Positions 1 through 9,267 of a stretch of DNA of 37,487 nucleotides are shown piece by piece (positions within the stretch are counted from its first letter, which is position 1; each line of letters begins with the position of its first letter). The position numbers and the translations under genes were made by a program. The stretch covers positions 1-37,487 of the forward strand of contig JAASSR010000010.1 in assembly GCA_021767785.1 (NCBI GenBank), given 5' to 3'. The notes beneath the pieces were generated by a model. It did not search any database and was not told where the DNA came from. It saw nothing but the letters and a program-made list of their open reading frames with translations. Source of the stretch: Methanolobus sp. (GTDB taxonomy: Archaea > Halobacteriota > Methanosarcinia > Methanosarcinales > Methanosarcinaceae).

Positions 1-2631
1 ACCGGCGCAGCAGTATCATTTCTGAACGAGAGTCCTGAGATTCTCAAAGTCATCAATATTGAAGAGATAGAGAAATGGATAGCTAAAGGTTCAGAAAAGC
101 TTTCAGGTGACAGAAAAGCTTTTCAAAAACTCGTTCAAGGCAGTTGTAAAGGATTGAAAAAACATGTTCAATATACAGGTAAACATGAGCGTTCATATTT
201 AATTGACATCGGAATTCGTCTTGCATTTATCAATCACGACTGTGTTGAAAGCTTTTTTGAATATTCTCCCGAAGCTTTAAGAATACTCAATGAGACCGGA
301 TTCAATAAATGGATAAGTATCGGGGAAGAAATAGCCGGCGAGAACTCTGTTTACGGTTCTGTTTATTACAGGGACTCTGTGGCTGTTTTCAGAAATCGTC
401 TTTCTGCAGTACATAAAGAAATTCTTACAATAGCAGAAACATTACTCGAAAAAGAGTGGATACTTTGCAGTTCTTTTATCAGTAATCTTCACAAGGTTAT
501 CGATAAACTGGAAACTGTACAAATAAAGAAATGGGCCGGAATAGGAGCAAAAATACACGAACTGGATAAGAGACTTGCAGTGGATTATTTTTCACATTCT
601 CCTTTACTTCTTTCTGATCTTGATATCAGTGAACTGGAAGAATGGGCATTGAACGGACTGCTCATCTCTGAAGATGATCCGGCAACCGGAAGACCGTATT
701 TTTCACTCAGATCAAAAGGATCCAGGGACTTCATTGAAAAGCTCACTGGCTCGGTAGCCCTGAAAAAAGTGTCAGGTATTCTTCACTATTACGGACTTGG
801 ACTTGCAGGTGTCAGCTTTAGTATCCGTTCCCGCAAAGAGCTATTCACCGGGAAAGAAAATGATGCTGTAAATCCTTTAGTCGCAGGCAGAACGATTTAC
901 CTGGCACCAAAAATCAATCTCTATGGAGATTTCGATGATAATTTCAGGATCTATAAACTGAGTGTTATGCATGAAATCGGACATGTTCTGTTCAGTTCAA
1001 CCTCATATTCTCAGGAAACATCATCCAGGATAATAGAAAAAATAGCAGACCTATATCCGGAGAAAGACAACAGAACGACGGTGTACGATATTAATACAAA
1101 GAGAGAGGATATGGATATTGCAGATATTATAGGAATGTTTCCGTATCCAGTACTGGCAGCAACCATATTTGGTGTTCTTGAGGATGCACGTGTTGAGTTC
1201 ATGATAATGAACCGATACATAGGTATTCGGCAGGAACTTGCAAGAATCAGGTATAAAATGCTGCTTTCAAGACCCGAACCTGCAGGAAGTCTGGAAACTT
1301 TCATGGAAACATTACTGTGGTTATCCACAGAACATGAACCCACATTTGAATTGATGGAAAAACATAAGCCTGTTCTCAGTAAAGTACGCAATCTTCTGAC
1401 TTCCAGGTTGCTCAAATGTGATTCATCTGTCCTTGATTCACTGGAAGTCACTTTTGAAATATACAGAATACTGGATGAACTTTCAGGTATTCCGGAAAAA
1501 CAGGAGTACAGGATGCTGAAGAACATAGAGTACCGTGGCGTTGGTATAGATGTCCACAACACCAGAGAAATCCGGAACCATGTGACTTCTGACAATGTGA
1601 TCAGCAACTTCATTCCGGAAACTTATACCAGTTTTTTGAAAGAACAGAGGAAAAAAGAAGATAAAACTGATAGCGAGGATGAAGGACAGGCAGGTTATGC
1701 CATTGAAAAGAACTGGAAAATAATTGGAAATTACAGATATGACGAATGGGATTTTGTGATTAATGACTACAAATCCGGGTGGTGTACCGTAAATGAAATA
1801 GAGCCTGTAGGAGGTACTCCTGATTATTATATGGATGCCGTTAAGCGCTATCACAGTGAAATTGCTCTTATAAAGCGCATTTTCAGTGTAATGAAACCTG
1901 TGGAGTTCATTAAACTGAAACAACAAGCAGAAGGTACAGAAATAGATATTGATAATGTTATTGATTCACTTATTGAAAAGAAATGTGGTGTAAATCCTGA
2001 TGACAGGTTCTATGTCAGATGGGATAAGCAAAAAAGGGATGTTGCGACTCTTTTCCTTGTGGATGTCAGTGCATCGACCAGTAAAAGGCTGGATGAAGGA
2101 AAAAGAACTATAATCGACGTGGAGAAAGACGCACTAATAATCATGATGCATGCACTTGAAAGTATTGGTGACAAATATGCAATTAACGCTTTTTCTGGCC
2201 ATAAGCGCAATGGAGTAGAATATTTTGTTATCAAAAACTTTGATGAGGAAATATCAGATACTGTTAAAGAAAGAATAAGCATCCTGGAACCTGTATCCAA
2301 TACCCGGCTTGGCCCTGCTATCCGGCATTCCATCCGTAAACTTAAGGAAGTGGATACGAAGACAAAGATAATAATACTGCTATCAGATGGCGAGCCCTAT
2401 GACACATGCAAAGGTGAAGGTGCTTATCAGGGACGTCTTGCGGAAGAGGACACAAAGACAGCAATACAGGAAGTGAATGCTATGGGAATGCATTTGTTCT
2501 GCATCACTGTGGACTCAGGTCCCGGAGAGTATCTGGATAATATTTTTTCCGACATAGGTTATACTATAATAGATGACGCGCGGACACTACCTGAAACACT
2601 TCCTGTTCTGTACAAGAAGATAACAACCTGA
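1..2631 (+). CDS. HEXXH and C-terminal VWA domain protein (NorD/CobT-like), 5' end outside window
   Basis: The frame is open from base 1, so the gene starts upstream; the TTG at 154 is probably not the start. At least 876 residues are present. A zinc-metalloprotease-like HEIGH motif lies at bases 970-984. The C-terminal 200 residues form a von Willebrand A domain with a MIDAS-type DVSAS at 2062-2076 and a later LLSDGEP strand, resembling NorD- and CobT-type proteins that work with MoxR AAA+ ATPases. The N-terminal part has recurrent short motifs with a conserved Trp followed by Gly (near bases 76, 310, 532 and 646), suggesting degenerate helical repeats. A MoxR-type ATPase just upstream would be expected by family precedent but is outside the window. 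The role is unknown; a metal-dependent chaperone or complex-activation function is inferred only from the family. The following gene is convergent. Confidence 0.8.
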   Translation, partial: TGAAVSFLNESPEILKVINIEEIEKWIAKGSEKLSGDRKAFQKLVQGSCKGLKKHVQYTGKHERSYLIDIGIRLAFINHDCVESFFEYSPEALRILNETGFNKWISIGEEIAGENSVYGSVYYRDSVAVFRNRLSAVHKEILTIAETLLEKEWILCSSFISNLHKVIDKLETVQIKKWAGIGAKIHELDKRLAVDYFSHSPLLLSDLDISELEEWALNGLLISEDDPATGRPYFSLRSKGSRDFIEKLTGSVALKKVSGILHYYGLGLAGVSFSIRSRKELFTGKENDAVNPLVAGRTIYLAPKINLYGDFDDNFRIYKLSVMHEIGHVLFSSTSYSQETSSRIIEKIADLYPEKDNRTTVYDINTKREDMDIADIIGMFPYPVLAATIFGVLEDARVEFMIMNRYIGIRQELARIRYKMLLSRPEPAGSLETFMETLLWLSTEHEPTFELMEKHKPVLSKVRNLLTSRLLKCDSSVLDSLEVTFEIYRILDELSGIPEKQEYRMLKNIEYRGVGIDVHNTREIRNHVTSDNVISNFIPETYTSFLKEQRKKEDKTDSEDEGQAGYAIEKNWKIIGNYRYDEWDFVINDYKSGWCTVNEIEPVGGTPDYYMDAVKRYHSEIALIKRIFSVMKPVEFIKLKQQAEGTEIDIDNVIDSLIEKKCGVNPDDRFYVRWDKQKRDVATLFLVDVSASTSKRLDEGKRTIIDVEKDALIIMMHALESIGDKYAINAFSGHKRNGVEYFVIKNFDEEISDTVKERISILEPVSNTRLGPAIRHSIRKLKEVDTKTKIIILLSDGEPYDTCKGEGAYQGRLAEEDTKTAIQEVNAMGMHLFCITVDSGPGEYLDNIFSDIGYTIIDDARTLPETLPVLYKKITT

Positions 2632-2675
2632 GATGCTGATATATTAAGACATCCATATCAGGTCTAACCGGATAA

Positions 2676-4394
2676 CTATTTTAACACTTGTTTTATATAG
2701 GGTCCGAGGATCATGTCCTTATAAGCTCCACCTGCCGGAACCTTCGGATACAGGATCTCTTCTCTGTCAGTGCATACCTCAAGGAAACATGGTCCTTCTG
2801 CATTCAGGAAAGTTTCCATTGCATCTTTGAGATCGTTACTGTCATTGATCCTTTCTGCAAAACCGAAACCGAAAGAACCTGCAATTTCAGCGAAGTGAAC
2901 ATCCTTCGGTCTCTCTGTTCCTGTCCTGATACCGTCATAAGCAACATCCTGCAGGTTCATGACCATTCCGTCACTTCTGTTATTCAGCATGAGTATCTTT
3001 ATAGGTAGTTCCAGAGATGCGATGGTGTGCAGCTCTCCAAGATTCATTCTGAGACTGCCATCACCGTCTATTGCTATGACCCTTGCATCAGTGTTTGCAA
3101 AATGAACACCAATTGATGTTGGTATGGAAAAACCCATTGTTCCGAAGGAACCTGATGTCATGAAGGATTTTGGTTTCTGCATCGGAAGATACTGAGCTGC
3201 AAGCATCTGATGATTGCCAACACCTGTGGTTATCTTTGTATTACTGTCGATATAGTTGGAAAGCAGAGAAATAACCTCAGCAGACTGTATATATTCGGAC
3301 TCCCGTTTGTAGTCCAGGGGCCAGGACCTTTTAAGGAACCTGGCACGCTCCTGCCACTCATGGATGTTCAAAGTGATGTTGTGCTTTTTAGCATAGTTCA
3401 GCAGGTCCATTATAGCCGTGGCAGCATCCCCGATGAATGTGAATTTAGGTCCCCGTTCTATCTTAATCTGATGCATCTTCTCGGGATTTATATCGATGTA
3501 GGCTATATCCGTTCCGATAGCGAACCCGACCTTTTCAGCAACTCTGTCATCCCAGCGGACACCAATGGCGAAGAAGAAATCGTTCTCCTGTATGAGCATG
3601 TTAGCGTATGGTGTACCGAACATCCCGAGCATTCCGAGATTGAGGTCATCCCGTGCATCAACGACACCCTTTGCCATGAGAGTGTTGACCGAAGGTATCC
3701 TGAAATAGTCGCTGAACTTCCTGATGGCATGACTTCCTGAATCTGAGTTGAGACCTCCACCAAGATAGAGTAAAGGTCTCTTAGAGTTCAGGAACAACCT
3801 GAAGAACTCTTCGCATTGTTCCTCGCAGAGATGTCTTTCATCATTATAGCTTTCTTCGAACCGCATGATATTGATGTCCTGATACTCATGTATCTTCTGC
3901 TGTTTGTTCAGAGGGATATCTATAACAACAGGCCCGGGTTTTCCGGATTTGGCAAAGTAGTAGGCATCCTTGATGATGGCTTCGAGGTCATCATCATTTG
4001 TTGCTAATATGACCTTTTTGGCTGCGTCAGCAAAAATACCCCTGACATTGATATGCTGGAACGAGTCGGTGCCTATCTTATGCTCAGGGACCTGACCTGC
4101 AAATACAAGAAGGGGAATGCTGTCACCATAGGCATCCGCAACACTTGTGAGTGTGTTGGTGATGGCAGGTCCGGATGTGACTATGGCTACACCGACCTCA
4201 TCACTTGACCGGGAATAACCTGCTGCACTGAAAGCTGCCGACTGCTCGTTAGAATTGATGACTATCTCGATGTCACTTTTCTCAAGGGCATGGAATACCG
4301 GAAGTATTGCTGCTCCGGTGTAGCCAAAGATGTGTCTGACCCCGAGGTCCTCCAGACTTTTAACTAATATTTCTGCTCCATTCATTTCTTCCAT
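2676..4394 (-). CDS. ilvB: acetolactate synthase large-subunit-like ThDP enzyme
   Basis: A 572-residue thiamine-diphosphate enzyme of the acetohydroxyacid synthase family, which condenses pyruvate to acetolactate in branched-chain amino acid synthesis. The ThDP glutamate is seen in NSNEQSAAF (Glu50), the central domain has the GMLGMFGT and RWDDR stretches typical of AHAS, and the C-terminal domain has the ThDP/Mg motif GDGSLRMN followed by LNN. The ATG at 4394 is chosen because GGAG sits 7 nt before it; longer in-frame versions lack a ribosome site. No small regulatory subunit gene (ilvN) is adjacent, so this may be a stand-alone paralogue with a different 2-oxoacid substrate. Two stem-loops lie 72-165 bp upstream of the start. 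Confidence 0.85.
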   Translation of the reverse strand: MEEMNGAEILVKSLEDLGVRHIFGYTGAAILPVFHALEKSDIEIVINSNEQSAAFSAAGYSRSSDEVGVAIVTSGPAITNTLTSVADAYGDSIPLLVFAGQVPEHKIGTDSFQHINVRGIFADAAKKVILATNDDDLEAIIKDAYYFAKSGKPGPVVIDIPLNKQQKIHEYQDINIMRFEESYNDERHLCEEQCEEFFRLFLNSKRPLLYLGGGLNSDSGSHAIRKFSDYFRIPSVNTLMAKGVVDARDDLNLGMLGMFGTPYANMLIQENDFFFAIGVRWDDRVAEKVGFAIGTDIAYIDINPEKMHQIKIERGPKFTFIGDAATAIMDLLNYAKKHNITLNIHEWQERARFLKRSWPLDYKRESEYIQSAEVISLLSNYIDSNTKITTGVGNHQMLAAQYLPMQKPKSFMTSGSFGTMGFSIPTSIGVHFANTDARVIAIDGDGSLRMNLGELHTIASLELPIKILMLNNRSDGMVMNLQDVAYDGIRTGTERPKDVHFAEIAGSFGFGFAERINDSNDLKDAMETFLNAEGPCFLEVCTDREEILYPKVPAGGAYKDMILGPYIKQVLK

Positions 4395-4465
4395 TTGAAT
4401 TCTCCGTGAAAGAAACGATCCCGGCACAGGATACACTAATCAGTAAACTAACCAAAAACAGCGTA

Positions 4466-4559
4466 CTTGAGCCAGAAAAGTTTCTTTTGTTAGCTCAAGC
4501 GTTCAGCACTACCACTACTACGGACACAGGTACATTGGGTACAATGTGAGTTGTGGTAG
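4466..4559 (-). promoter_or_regulatory. two adjacent stem-loops upstream of the ilvB-like gene
   Basis: Hairpin A pairs CTTGAGC (4466-4472) with GCTCAAG (4493-4499), with an inner AAAAG/CTTTT stem. Hairpin B pairs CTACCAC (4509-4515) with GTGGTAG (4553-4559) and has an inner ACATTG-GGTA-CAATGT stem-loop at 4532-4547. They lie upstream of the minus-strand ilvB-like start and could form part of its leader, but they also sit next to a transposase remnant and could be an insertion-sequence end. The strand is an assumption. I recognise no known riboswitch class. Confidence 0.4.
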
Positions 4560-4626
4560 GGTTTTGCATTAGTAAGGAAGTTGGCTTAAGTGCTATTTAA
4601 AAGTTGGGGTTGAAATTGTAGGAGTT

Positions 4627-4755
4627 ATGAATAAAGTAAAGGATAAAATAGGACTCAAACAAGTTCCACACTTCACAACACTCCATAAATTCGTTACAAG
4701 ACTAAGAGGGATTACTGAAATTCATTCAAGTAGATTTACTAGTGGTCATTTGTAG
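4627..4755 (+). pseudogene. IS transposase remnant (N-terminal fragment, IS5/IS4-like)
   Basis: A 42-codon reading frame whose translation contains GLKQVPHFTTLHKFVTRL. This is the typical N-terminal VPHFTTL-K segment of IS5/IS4-type transposases common in Methanosarcina relatives. The frame ends after 42 codons and no DDE catalytic domain follows before the SEC-C gene at 4857, so it is a short inactive relic. Upstream, the same frame is open for only about 13 further codons. The inverted repeats of the element could not be identified with confidence. Confidence 0.6.
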
Positions 4756-4856
4756 TTACTATTATTAATTGAGAACAGAAAATAAGCCATATATTCACTA
4801 ACAAGAGAACAAATGACTGATAAATACGCTATTATATCATATCTTTAGGTGATAAC

Positions 4857-5264
4857 ATGACTAAGAAAATAGGAAGAAACGACCCTTGTTACTGCGGTTC
4901 CGGTAAGAAATATAAAAAATGCTGCCTTGTCAAAGATAGGGAAGAAAAGAAAGAGCTACCAGAAAAGATGGATTCTATGAACCGGATGAGTGTATCTGCG
5001 GGTCTTGCAGGTCGTGGCGATGATATATTCGACTCAAAGGAAATGATACTTGAGTCCATCCGAGCAGAAGGGTTTGAACCTGTTGCCACAGAAGAAACAT
5101 ATGACATTGATGATGAACCTGTCACGACACTCACAATTGAACTATATTGTCATCACGGACATTCGGAAATCGAAAGAGTCTATTTTCTCCAGGATGATGG
5201 AAAATGGGAGTTCATCGAAGAAGGCTGGGGTACACATTGCCCTGAATGTGAGAATAAGAAATAA
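4857..5264 (+). CDS. SEC-C motif zinc-binding protein
   Basis: A 135-residue protein beginning with a SEC-C zinc-binding motif ([13 protein letters not shown], residues 11-23), the short Cys-rich module also found at the SecA C terminus and in many small proteins of unclear role. The middle is acidic and predicted soluble; the C-terminal half ends in another CPEC pair (near residue 130), which may complete a second metal site. A GGTGAT ribosome site precedes the ATG by 3 nt. No partner gene is adjacent. The function is unknown beyond likely zinc binding. Confidence 0.8.
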   Translation: MTKKIGRNDPCYCGSGKKYKKCCLVKDREEKKELPEKMDSMNRMSVSAGLAGRGDDIFDSKEMILESIRAEGFEPVATEETYDIDDEPVTTLTIELYCHHGHSEIERVYFLQDDGKWEFIEEGWGTHCPECENKK

Positions 5265-5552
5265 CCAGATATCTAGAAATACCACTATATTCTACGTTTT
5301 TTACTCCGATAGTTCAAAGGACAAAACAAAAATTCATAACCTACTTCAGAAAGGTGACTTTCCATCTTATCATGAAATGACTTCAATTTCTTAGATGTAG
5401 TCGGGTTTTAGTTTAAGAAAAATTTAAAAAACTTTCAATCCAGTATAAGTATTGTTCTCTATAGTTTTGACTTATTCATTTTTTGTTATAACTTCAAATT
5501 ATATTCTATATTTATTGGAAACATAAACTATTCCATAAATACAGGCAGGAGA

Positions 5553-5705
5553 ATGCTGTCAGCCAATGATGACTCAGTGATGACTGACAGTATGGGGTAT
5601 TTTAGTATGGCCTTGATTTACGGGCTTACTCAAGAGGAAACAACGTCAGTTTCGTACTACTATCTGGAGTTTATTAAGGCAGGTGTTAGTGGGAATGGGA
5701 AGTGA
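5553..5705 (+). CDS. possible small protein, 50 residues
   Basis: An open frame of 50 codons starting ATG after a purine-rich GGCAGGAGA. A TATA-like CTATATTTATTGG lies about 45-50 bp upstream, a distance compatible with an archaeal promoter and a short leader. The predicted protein is acidic at its N terminus with an aromatic SYYYLEF segment and has no domain I recognise. An oligo-T stretch follows at about 5757-5765. The start region also contains an inverted repeat (CTGTCAG/CTGACAG), so it could instead be a structured RNA. Confidence 0.35.
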   Translation: MLSANDDSVMTDSMGYFSMALIYGLTQEETTSVSYYYLEFIKAGVSGNGK

Positions 5706-5927
5706 ATTTGCTTCGATTATGTACCTGTGCCACATTATCTGCTATATAAAAAGGTTAATTTTTTATTTTACATCATTTCTATATGGATTATAGGAAATAA
5801 TTTGATGAGTAAGTTTGCTTTCTCATGACTATAATTAATGCAGACAGAGTTACGAAGCGGCATATGAAAAAAGTGACAAAAAATGGAAGAATTCCCACTG
5901 CATGATCTAAAACAAATAAATTGAAAG

Positions 5928-6659
5928 TCATATCTCCCTGAGAAGCCGAAAACCAACCCGACTGCTTTTTCGACGGACAACCGGAGGCATGTAGTAACGA
6001 CTTGCAGACCTGCATCCCACAGCAGATGTCTGCCAGCTGCCTCCACGTAGTATTCTCAATGTCCTGGCAGAAAGATCGGTCTCGTTCCATGCACTGCCAT
6101 CTTCAGGAGCACCTTCATAACTGTCGTGATAAACGTCCTGTACCCATTCCCATACGTTTCCATGCATATCATAAAAACCCCAAGGATTAGGTTTTTTCTG
6201 ACCCACAGGATGTGAACCTACATCCTTGTTTCCAAAACAACAGTATTTATCAAGCTCTGATTCACTGTCACCGAACGAGTAACGCATGTTAGTGCCTGCC
6301 CTGCAGGTATATTCCCATTCGGCCTCAGAAGGCAAACGATATTTGTCAGTATCTTCCCTGTTGTTCAATATTTCAATGAACTTTTGCGCATCATTCCATG
6401 AAATCCTATCAACAGGTTTATTTTCCCCGCTAGATCTGGAAGGATTTTTGCCCATGATCTCAGTCCACTGCTTCTGGGTTACGGGATATTTGCTAAGATA
6501 AAAAGCCTTATTGATCGTCACTTTATGAACCGGTTTTTCATTCCTGTACCAGTTCATTTCATCTGAAGATGAACCCATTTCGAATTCACCGGCAGGAACC
6601 ATTATGAATTCCATACCGATATAATTAACATAAGATCTCCTAATATCCGAGTTTATCAT
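5928..6659 (-). CDS. SUMF1/formylglycine-generating-enzyme-like protein
   Basis: A 243-residue single-domain FGE-sulfatase/SUMF1-fold protein. It shows the family landmarks in order: GxEFEMGSS near the N terminus, KYPVTQKQW, W-DAQKFIEIL, RLPSEAEWEYTCRAG, the DMHGNVWEW block and RGGSW followed by GCRSASR and GFRLLRE at the C terminus. Of the two active-site cysteines of true FGE only the one in GCRSASR is evident, so sulfatase-activating chemistry is doubtful. In bacteria and archaea this fold often serves ligand binding or EgtB/PvdO-like roles. It starts 22 nt after the sensor kinase stop on the same strand, so the two are probably cotranscribed and it may be an accessory to that kinase. Confidence 0.8.
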   Translation of the reverse strand: MINSDIRRSYVNYIGMEFIMVPAGEFEMGSSSDEMNWYRNEKPVHKVTINKAFYLSKYPVTQKQWTEIMGKNPSRSSGENKPVDRISWNDAQKFIEILNNREDTDKYRLPSEAEWEYTCRAGTNMRYSFGDSESELDKYCCFGNKDVGSHPVGQKKPNPWGFYDMHGNVWEWVQDVYHDSYEGAPEDGSAWNETDLSARTLRILRGGSWQTSAVGCRSASRYYMPPVVRRKSSRVGFRLLREI

Positions 6660-6681
6660 TTTAATGACCTGATCCTTTTTG

Positions 6682-9222
6682 TCAGGAGTTATCCATATCT
6701 GTCCATTTGGGTAGTTTCACATGGAAAACGCTTCCTTTACCGACTTCACTTTCGATCCATATATCTCCCTGATGGGCGACAACGGTATCCTTGCAGATAT
6801 AAAGGCTTGATTCAAGACCCTGATACATTCTTGATATCGTATCATCAACCTGATACATCTTATAGAACATTCGAGGAATGAGGTCTTTATCTATTCCTTC
6901 ACCGGAATCTGTTATAGTTACATGAAGATGACTGTTTTCATCAAAGACCTTTACGCCGATACAATTCCCTTTTGGTGTAACAGTAATAGCATTGTGGATC
7001 AGATAAAGGAATGTTTCTTCCAGTTTATCCTTGTCACCCTTAACAGGAGGAAGACCGGTGGGAATTTCTTTTTCCAATGCCAGCTCCTTTTCATCGATCA
7101 GCAGGATCTGGTTAAGCAGTACATCTGAAAGAACACTTCCGATATTCAAAGGTTCAAAAGAGTATTCAATTCTACCGGATTGTTGTTTATTGTTGTAGAG
7201 AATCGCATCGATTAGAAGTTTTAATCTTTCAGAGTTCATAAGCAGAGTGGAAATTGCCTCTTTTTGCGAACCATCCAGAAGATCAAGTGTTTCATCATCG
7301 ATCACATCATAACTTTGCAGAACATCATGACCTTTTTTCAGATTGTCCTCAAGGAATTCCTCTTTGATCATATTGACAGATCTGAGCTTGGTATTTGCCT
7401 TTGATAACTCTTCCGAATATTTGTCAAGCGCACTTATAAGCTGCTTGCTTTGAATTATCTTCCACATGCCCTGCATCAGAAGTGTCAACTGGCGCACATC
7501 GGATTCGTCATATTCCTCTTCTTTGTTTCCGACTCCCACTACTGCAACTATATGATCTCCGTCAAATATAGGAACATTCATATGTCTGGTTAATTTGACA
7601 TGTCCTTCAGGATAGCCTTTTTTTAATGGATTGGGAGCCTCATAATCATTGGTGATTATAGCTTTTCTCTGCTTTACAGCTTCCCCCCACAGTCCGGTAG
7701 TCTCTACGGGATAAATGAATTTCCTGTCACTGATACCACAGTCGGTCATAGCAGAATTAGACCATGAATGCATTATCAGGTCGGTTTCATCAGCGTTCAT
7801 GAAAGCTAGATATCCCAGTTTGCTTTCAGTAAGACGAACAGCTTCTTCCTTGACAAATTCTGCGATCTCATCAAGAGAAGCAGTTGTCATTTCATTGAGC
7901 TTGATCAGTGCCTCCAGACGTGACTCATTCAATTGTTTGGCTTTTTCCGCTTTTTTACGTTCTGTGATGTCACGGCCCACTGACAGAATAGTCTTTTTTC
8001 CGTTATAGTTGATCATTCTTGCATTTATTTCCAGAGGTATAACAGATCCATCTTTCCGGATAGCTGCCGCTTCATACATAGCTTCATGATCTTTTTCAAT
8101 CAGTTCTATTAGTTCACAGGCACGCTGTACATACCAGGAAGGTACAATATCCATAGGCGATGATTTGAGAATGTGGTCTTTTGAATATCCAAGATTCTCA
8201 ACAACAACTTTATTCACATCTATGAGGTTGCCATTCAATTCGCTGACATATATCTGATCGTTTATATTATTGAAGATAGTTTTGAACTTATGCTCGGACT
8301 CCCTGAATGTTGCATTCTCCATCCGATGTTCGATCTCAATAGCTGCAAGATCTGCATTAGCTTTAAGATACTCATAACAGGTTTTCTTAGGACTATTAGG
8401 GAAATTGAAATACATTATAAAAACGCCAAGGATCTCACCGGTTGAAGCTGTTATAAGTTCAGCCCAGCTGGCCTTTATACCTGCCTCTTTAGCAATTTCA
8501 CGATACTGTGCCCAATAAGGATGCTCCTCTATTTTGTCAACGATTATCCTTTCTCCCATATAGAGTGCAGTACCACCCGAACAAACTCCGTATCCTATCT
8601 CAATGCCTTCCATGGATTCTTTGAAAAATGAAGGGAGATTCGGTGCGATAACACGACATATATGCTGCTTTTTATTATCAAGCAGCATAACAGCACATGT
8701 AAGACCTTCACGAACTCTTTCGGCATTGGTGACCAGTAAGCCAAGAACATCTTCAAGAGAGATCTCACTGGGTGATCTGCCATCATTGGATCTACGCTGA
8801 TTGGTGATCATTTCATGGTGCTTACGTTCGGTAATATCAAGAATAGTACCTTCCAGATGAGCAGTATTATCCTCGTAAATTTTTATTCTGACCCTATCCT
8901 CAACATATCGGATTTCACCAAAACGGGTTATTATCCTGTATTCCTGAACAAATTCATTTAATTGTTTATTCAGATACTTAAATGCCTTTAAAACAACCTT
9001 ACGGTCTTCAGGGTGAATAAGATCAGGGTATTCAACATCACCCGAGTAGAAATCATCAGGTGTATATCCGAATTGCCATATATTATCGGATATATACTTC
9101 ACTGGAAAATCTTTTTCTATTTTCCTTGAAATCACAATAATAGGACTATTATTGATTATTGATTCCATGTTTATATTTTGATCTGGTCGACAGGTCATGT
9201 TTATTACCATCTGTAATATCAT
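6682..9222 (-). CDS. PAS-GAF-PAS-GAF sensor kinase-like protein, MsmS-like, with degenerate H-box
   Basis: An 846-residue soluble sensor with no obvious membrane segment. Order: PAS/PAC (about 20-135), GAF (about 150-300), PAS/PAC (about 310-425), GAF (about 440-600), a coiled dimerisation region, then a HATPase_c domain with N-box HNAITVTPKG and DSGEGID. The usual histidine-kinase H-box after EFL is absent; the nearest His is in KKGHDVL. The glycine box is also weak (GLESSLYICK). The second GAF, with a Cys in TDCGISDRKF and a His in EGHVKLTRHMNVP, resembles the GAF domain that binds haem in the methanogen redox sensor MsmS, which is encoded beside Msr regulators; haem binding here is inference. 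The N terminus is uncertain (an internal ATG at 9168 is possible). It follows the ramA paralogue by 45 bp. Confidence 0.8.
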   Translation of the reverse strand: MILQMVINMTCRPDQNINMESIINNSPIIVISRKIEKDFPVKYISDNIWQFGYTPDDFYSGDVEYPDLIHPEDRKVVLKAFKYLNKQLNEFVQEYRIITRFGEIRYVEDRVRIKIYEDNTAHLEGTILDITERKHHEMITNQRRSNDGRSPSEISLEDVLGLLVTNAERVREGLTCAVMLLDNKKQHICRVIAPNLPSFFKESMEGIEIGYGVCSGGTALYMGERIIVDKIEEHPYWAQYREIAKEAGIKASWAELITASTGEILGVFIMYFNFPNSPKKTCYEYLKANADLAAIEIEHRMENATFRESEHKFKTIFNNINDQIYVSELNGNLIDVNKVVVENLGYSKDHILKSSPMDIVPSWYVQRACELIELIEKDHEAMYEAAAIRKDGSVIPLEINARMINYNGKKTILSVGRDITERKKAEKAKQLNESRLEALIKLNEMTTASLDEIAEFVKEEAVRLTESKLGYLAFMNADETDLIMHSWSNSAMTDCGISDRKFIYPVETTGLWGEAVKQRKAIITNDYEAPNPLKKGYPEGHVKLTRHMNVPIFDGDHIVAVVGVGNKEEEYDESDVRQLTLLMQGMWKIIQSKQLISALDKYSEELSKANTKLRSVNMIKEEFLEDNLKKGHDVLQSYDVIDDETLDLLDGSQKEAISTLLMNSERLKLLIDAILYNNKQQSGRIEYSFEPLNIGSVLSDVLLNQILLIDEKELALEKEIPTGLPPVKGDKDKLEETFLYLIHNAITVTPKGNCIGVKVFDENSHLHVTITDSGEGIDKDLIPRMFYKMYQVDDTISRMYQGLESSLYICKDTVVAHQGDIWIESEVGKGSVFHVKLPKWTDMDNS

Positions 9223-9267
9223 TCGGAGTGTTTATTTATTTGAAAGCAAGTTCAAAAAAAATGAAGA

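Noticed and set aside
154-2631. TTG at 154 as the true start of the VWA protein
   Set aside because: The frame continues open to base 1 with a further Trp-Gly repeat in it, and no ribosome site precedes 154.
5560-5590. C/D-box-like pattern (ATGATGA, GTGATGA, CTGA) suggesting a guide sRNA
   Set aside because: The C and C' boxes are only 4 nt apart, leaving no room for guide sequences, and D boxes are not in the required places.
6682-6684. Amber (TAG) read-through pyrrolysine gene anywhere in the cluster
   Set aside because: No MtmB, MtbB or MttB-like frame interrupted by TAG was found; the methyltransferase genes here have intact frames.
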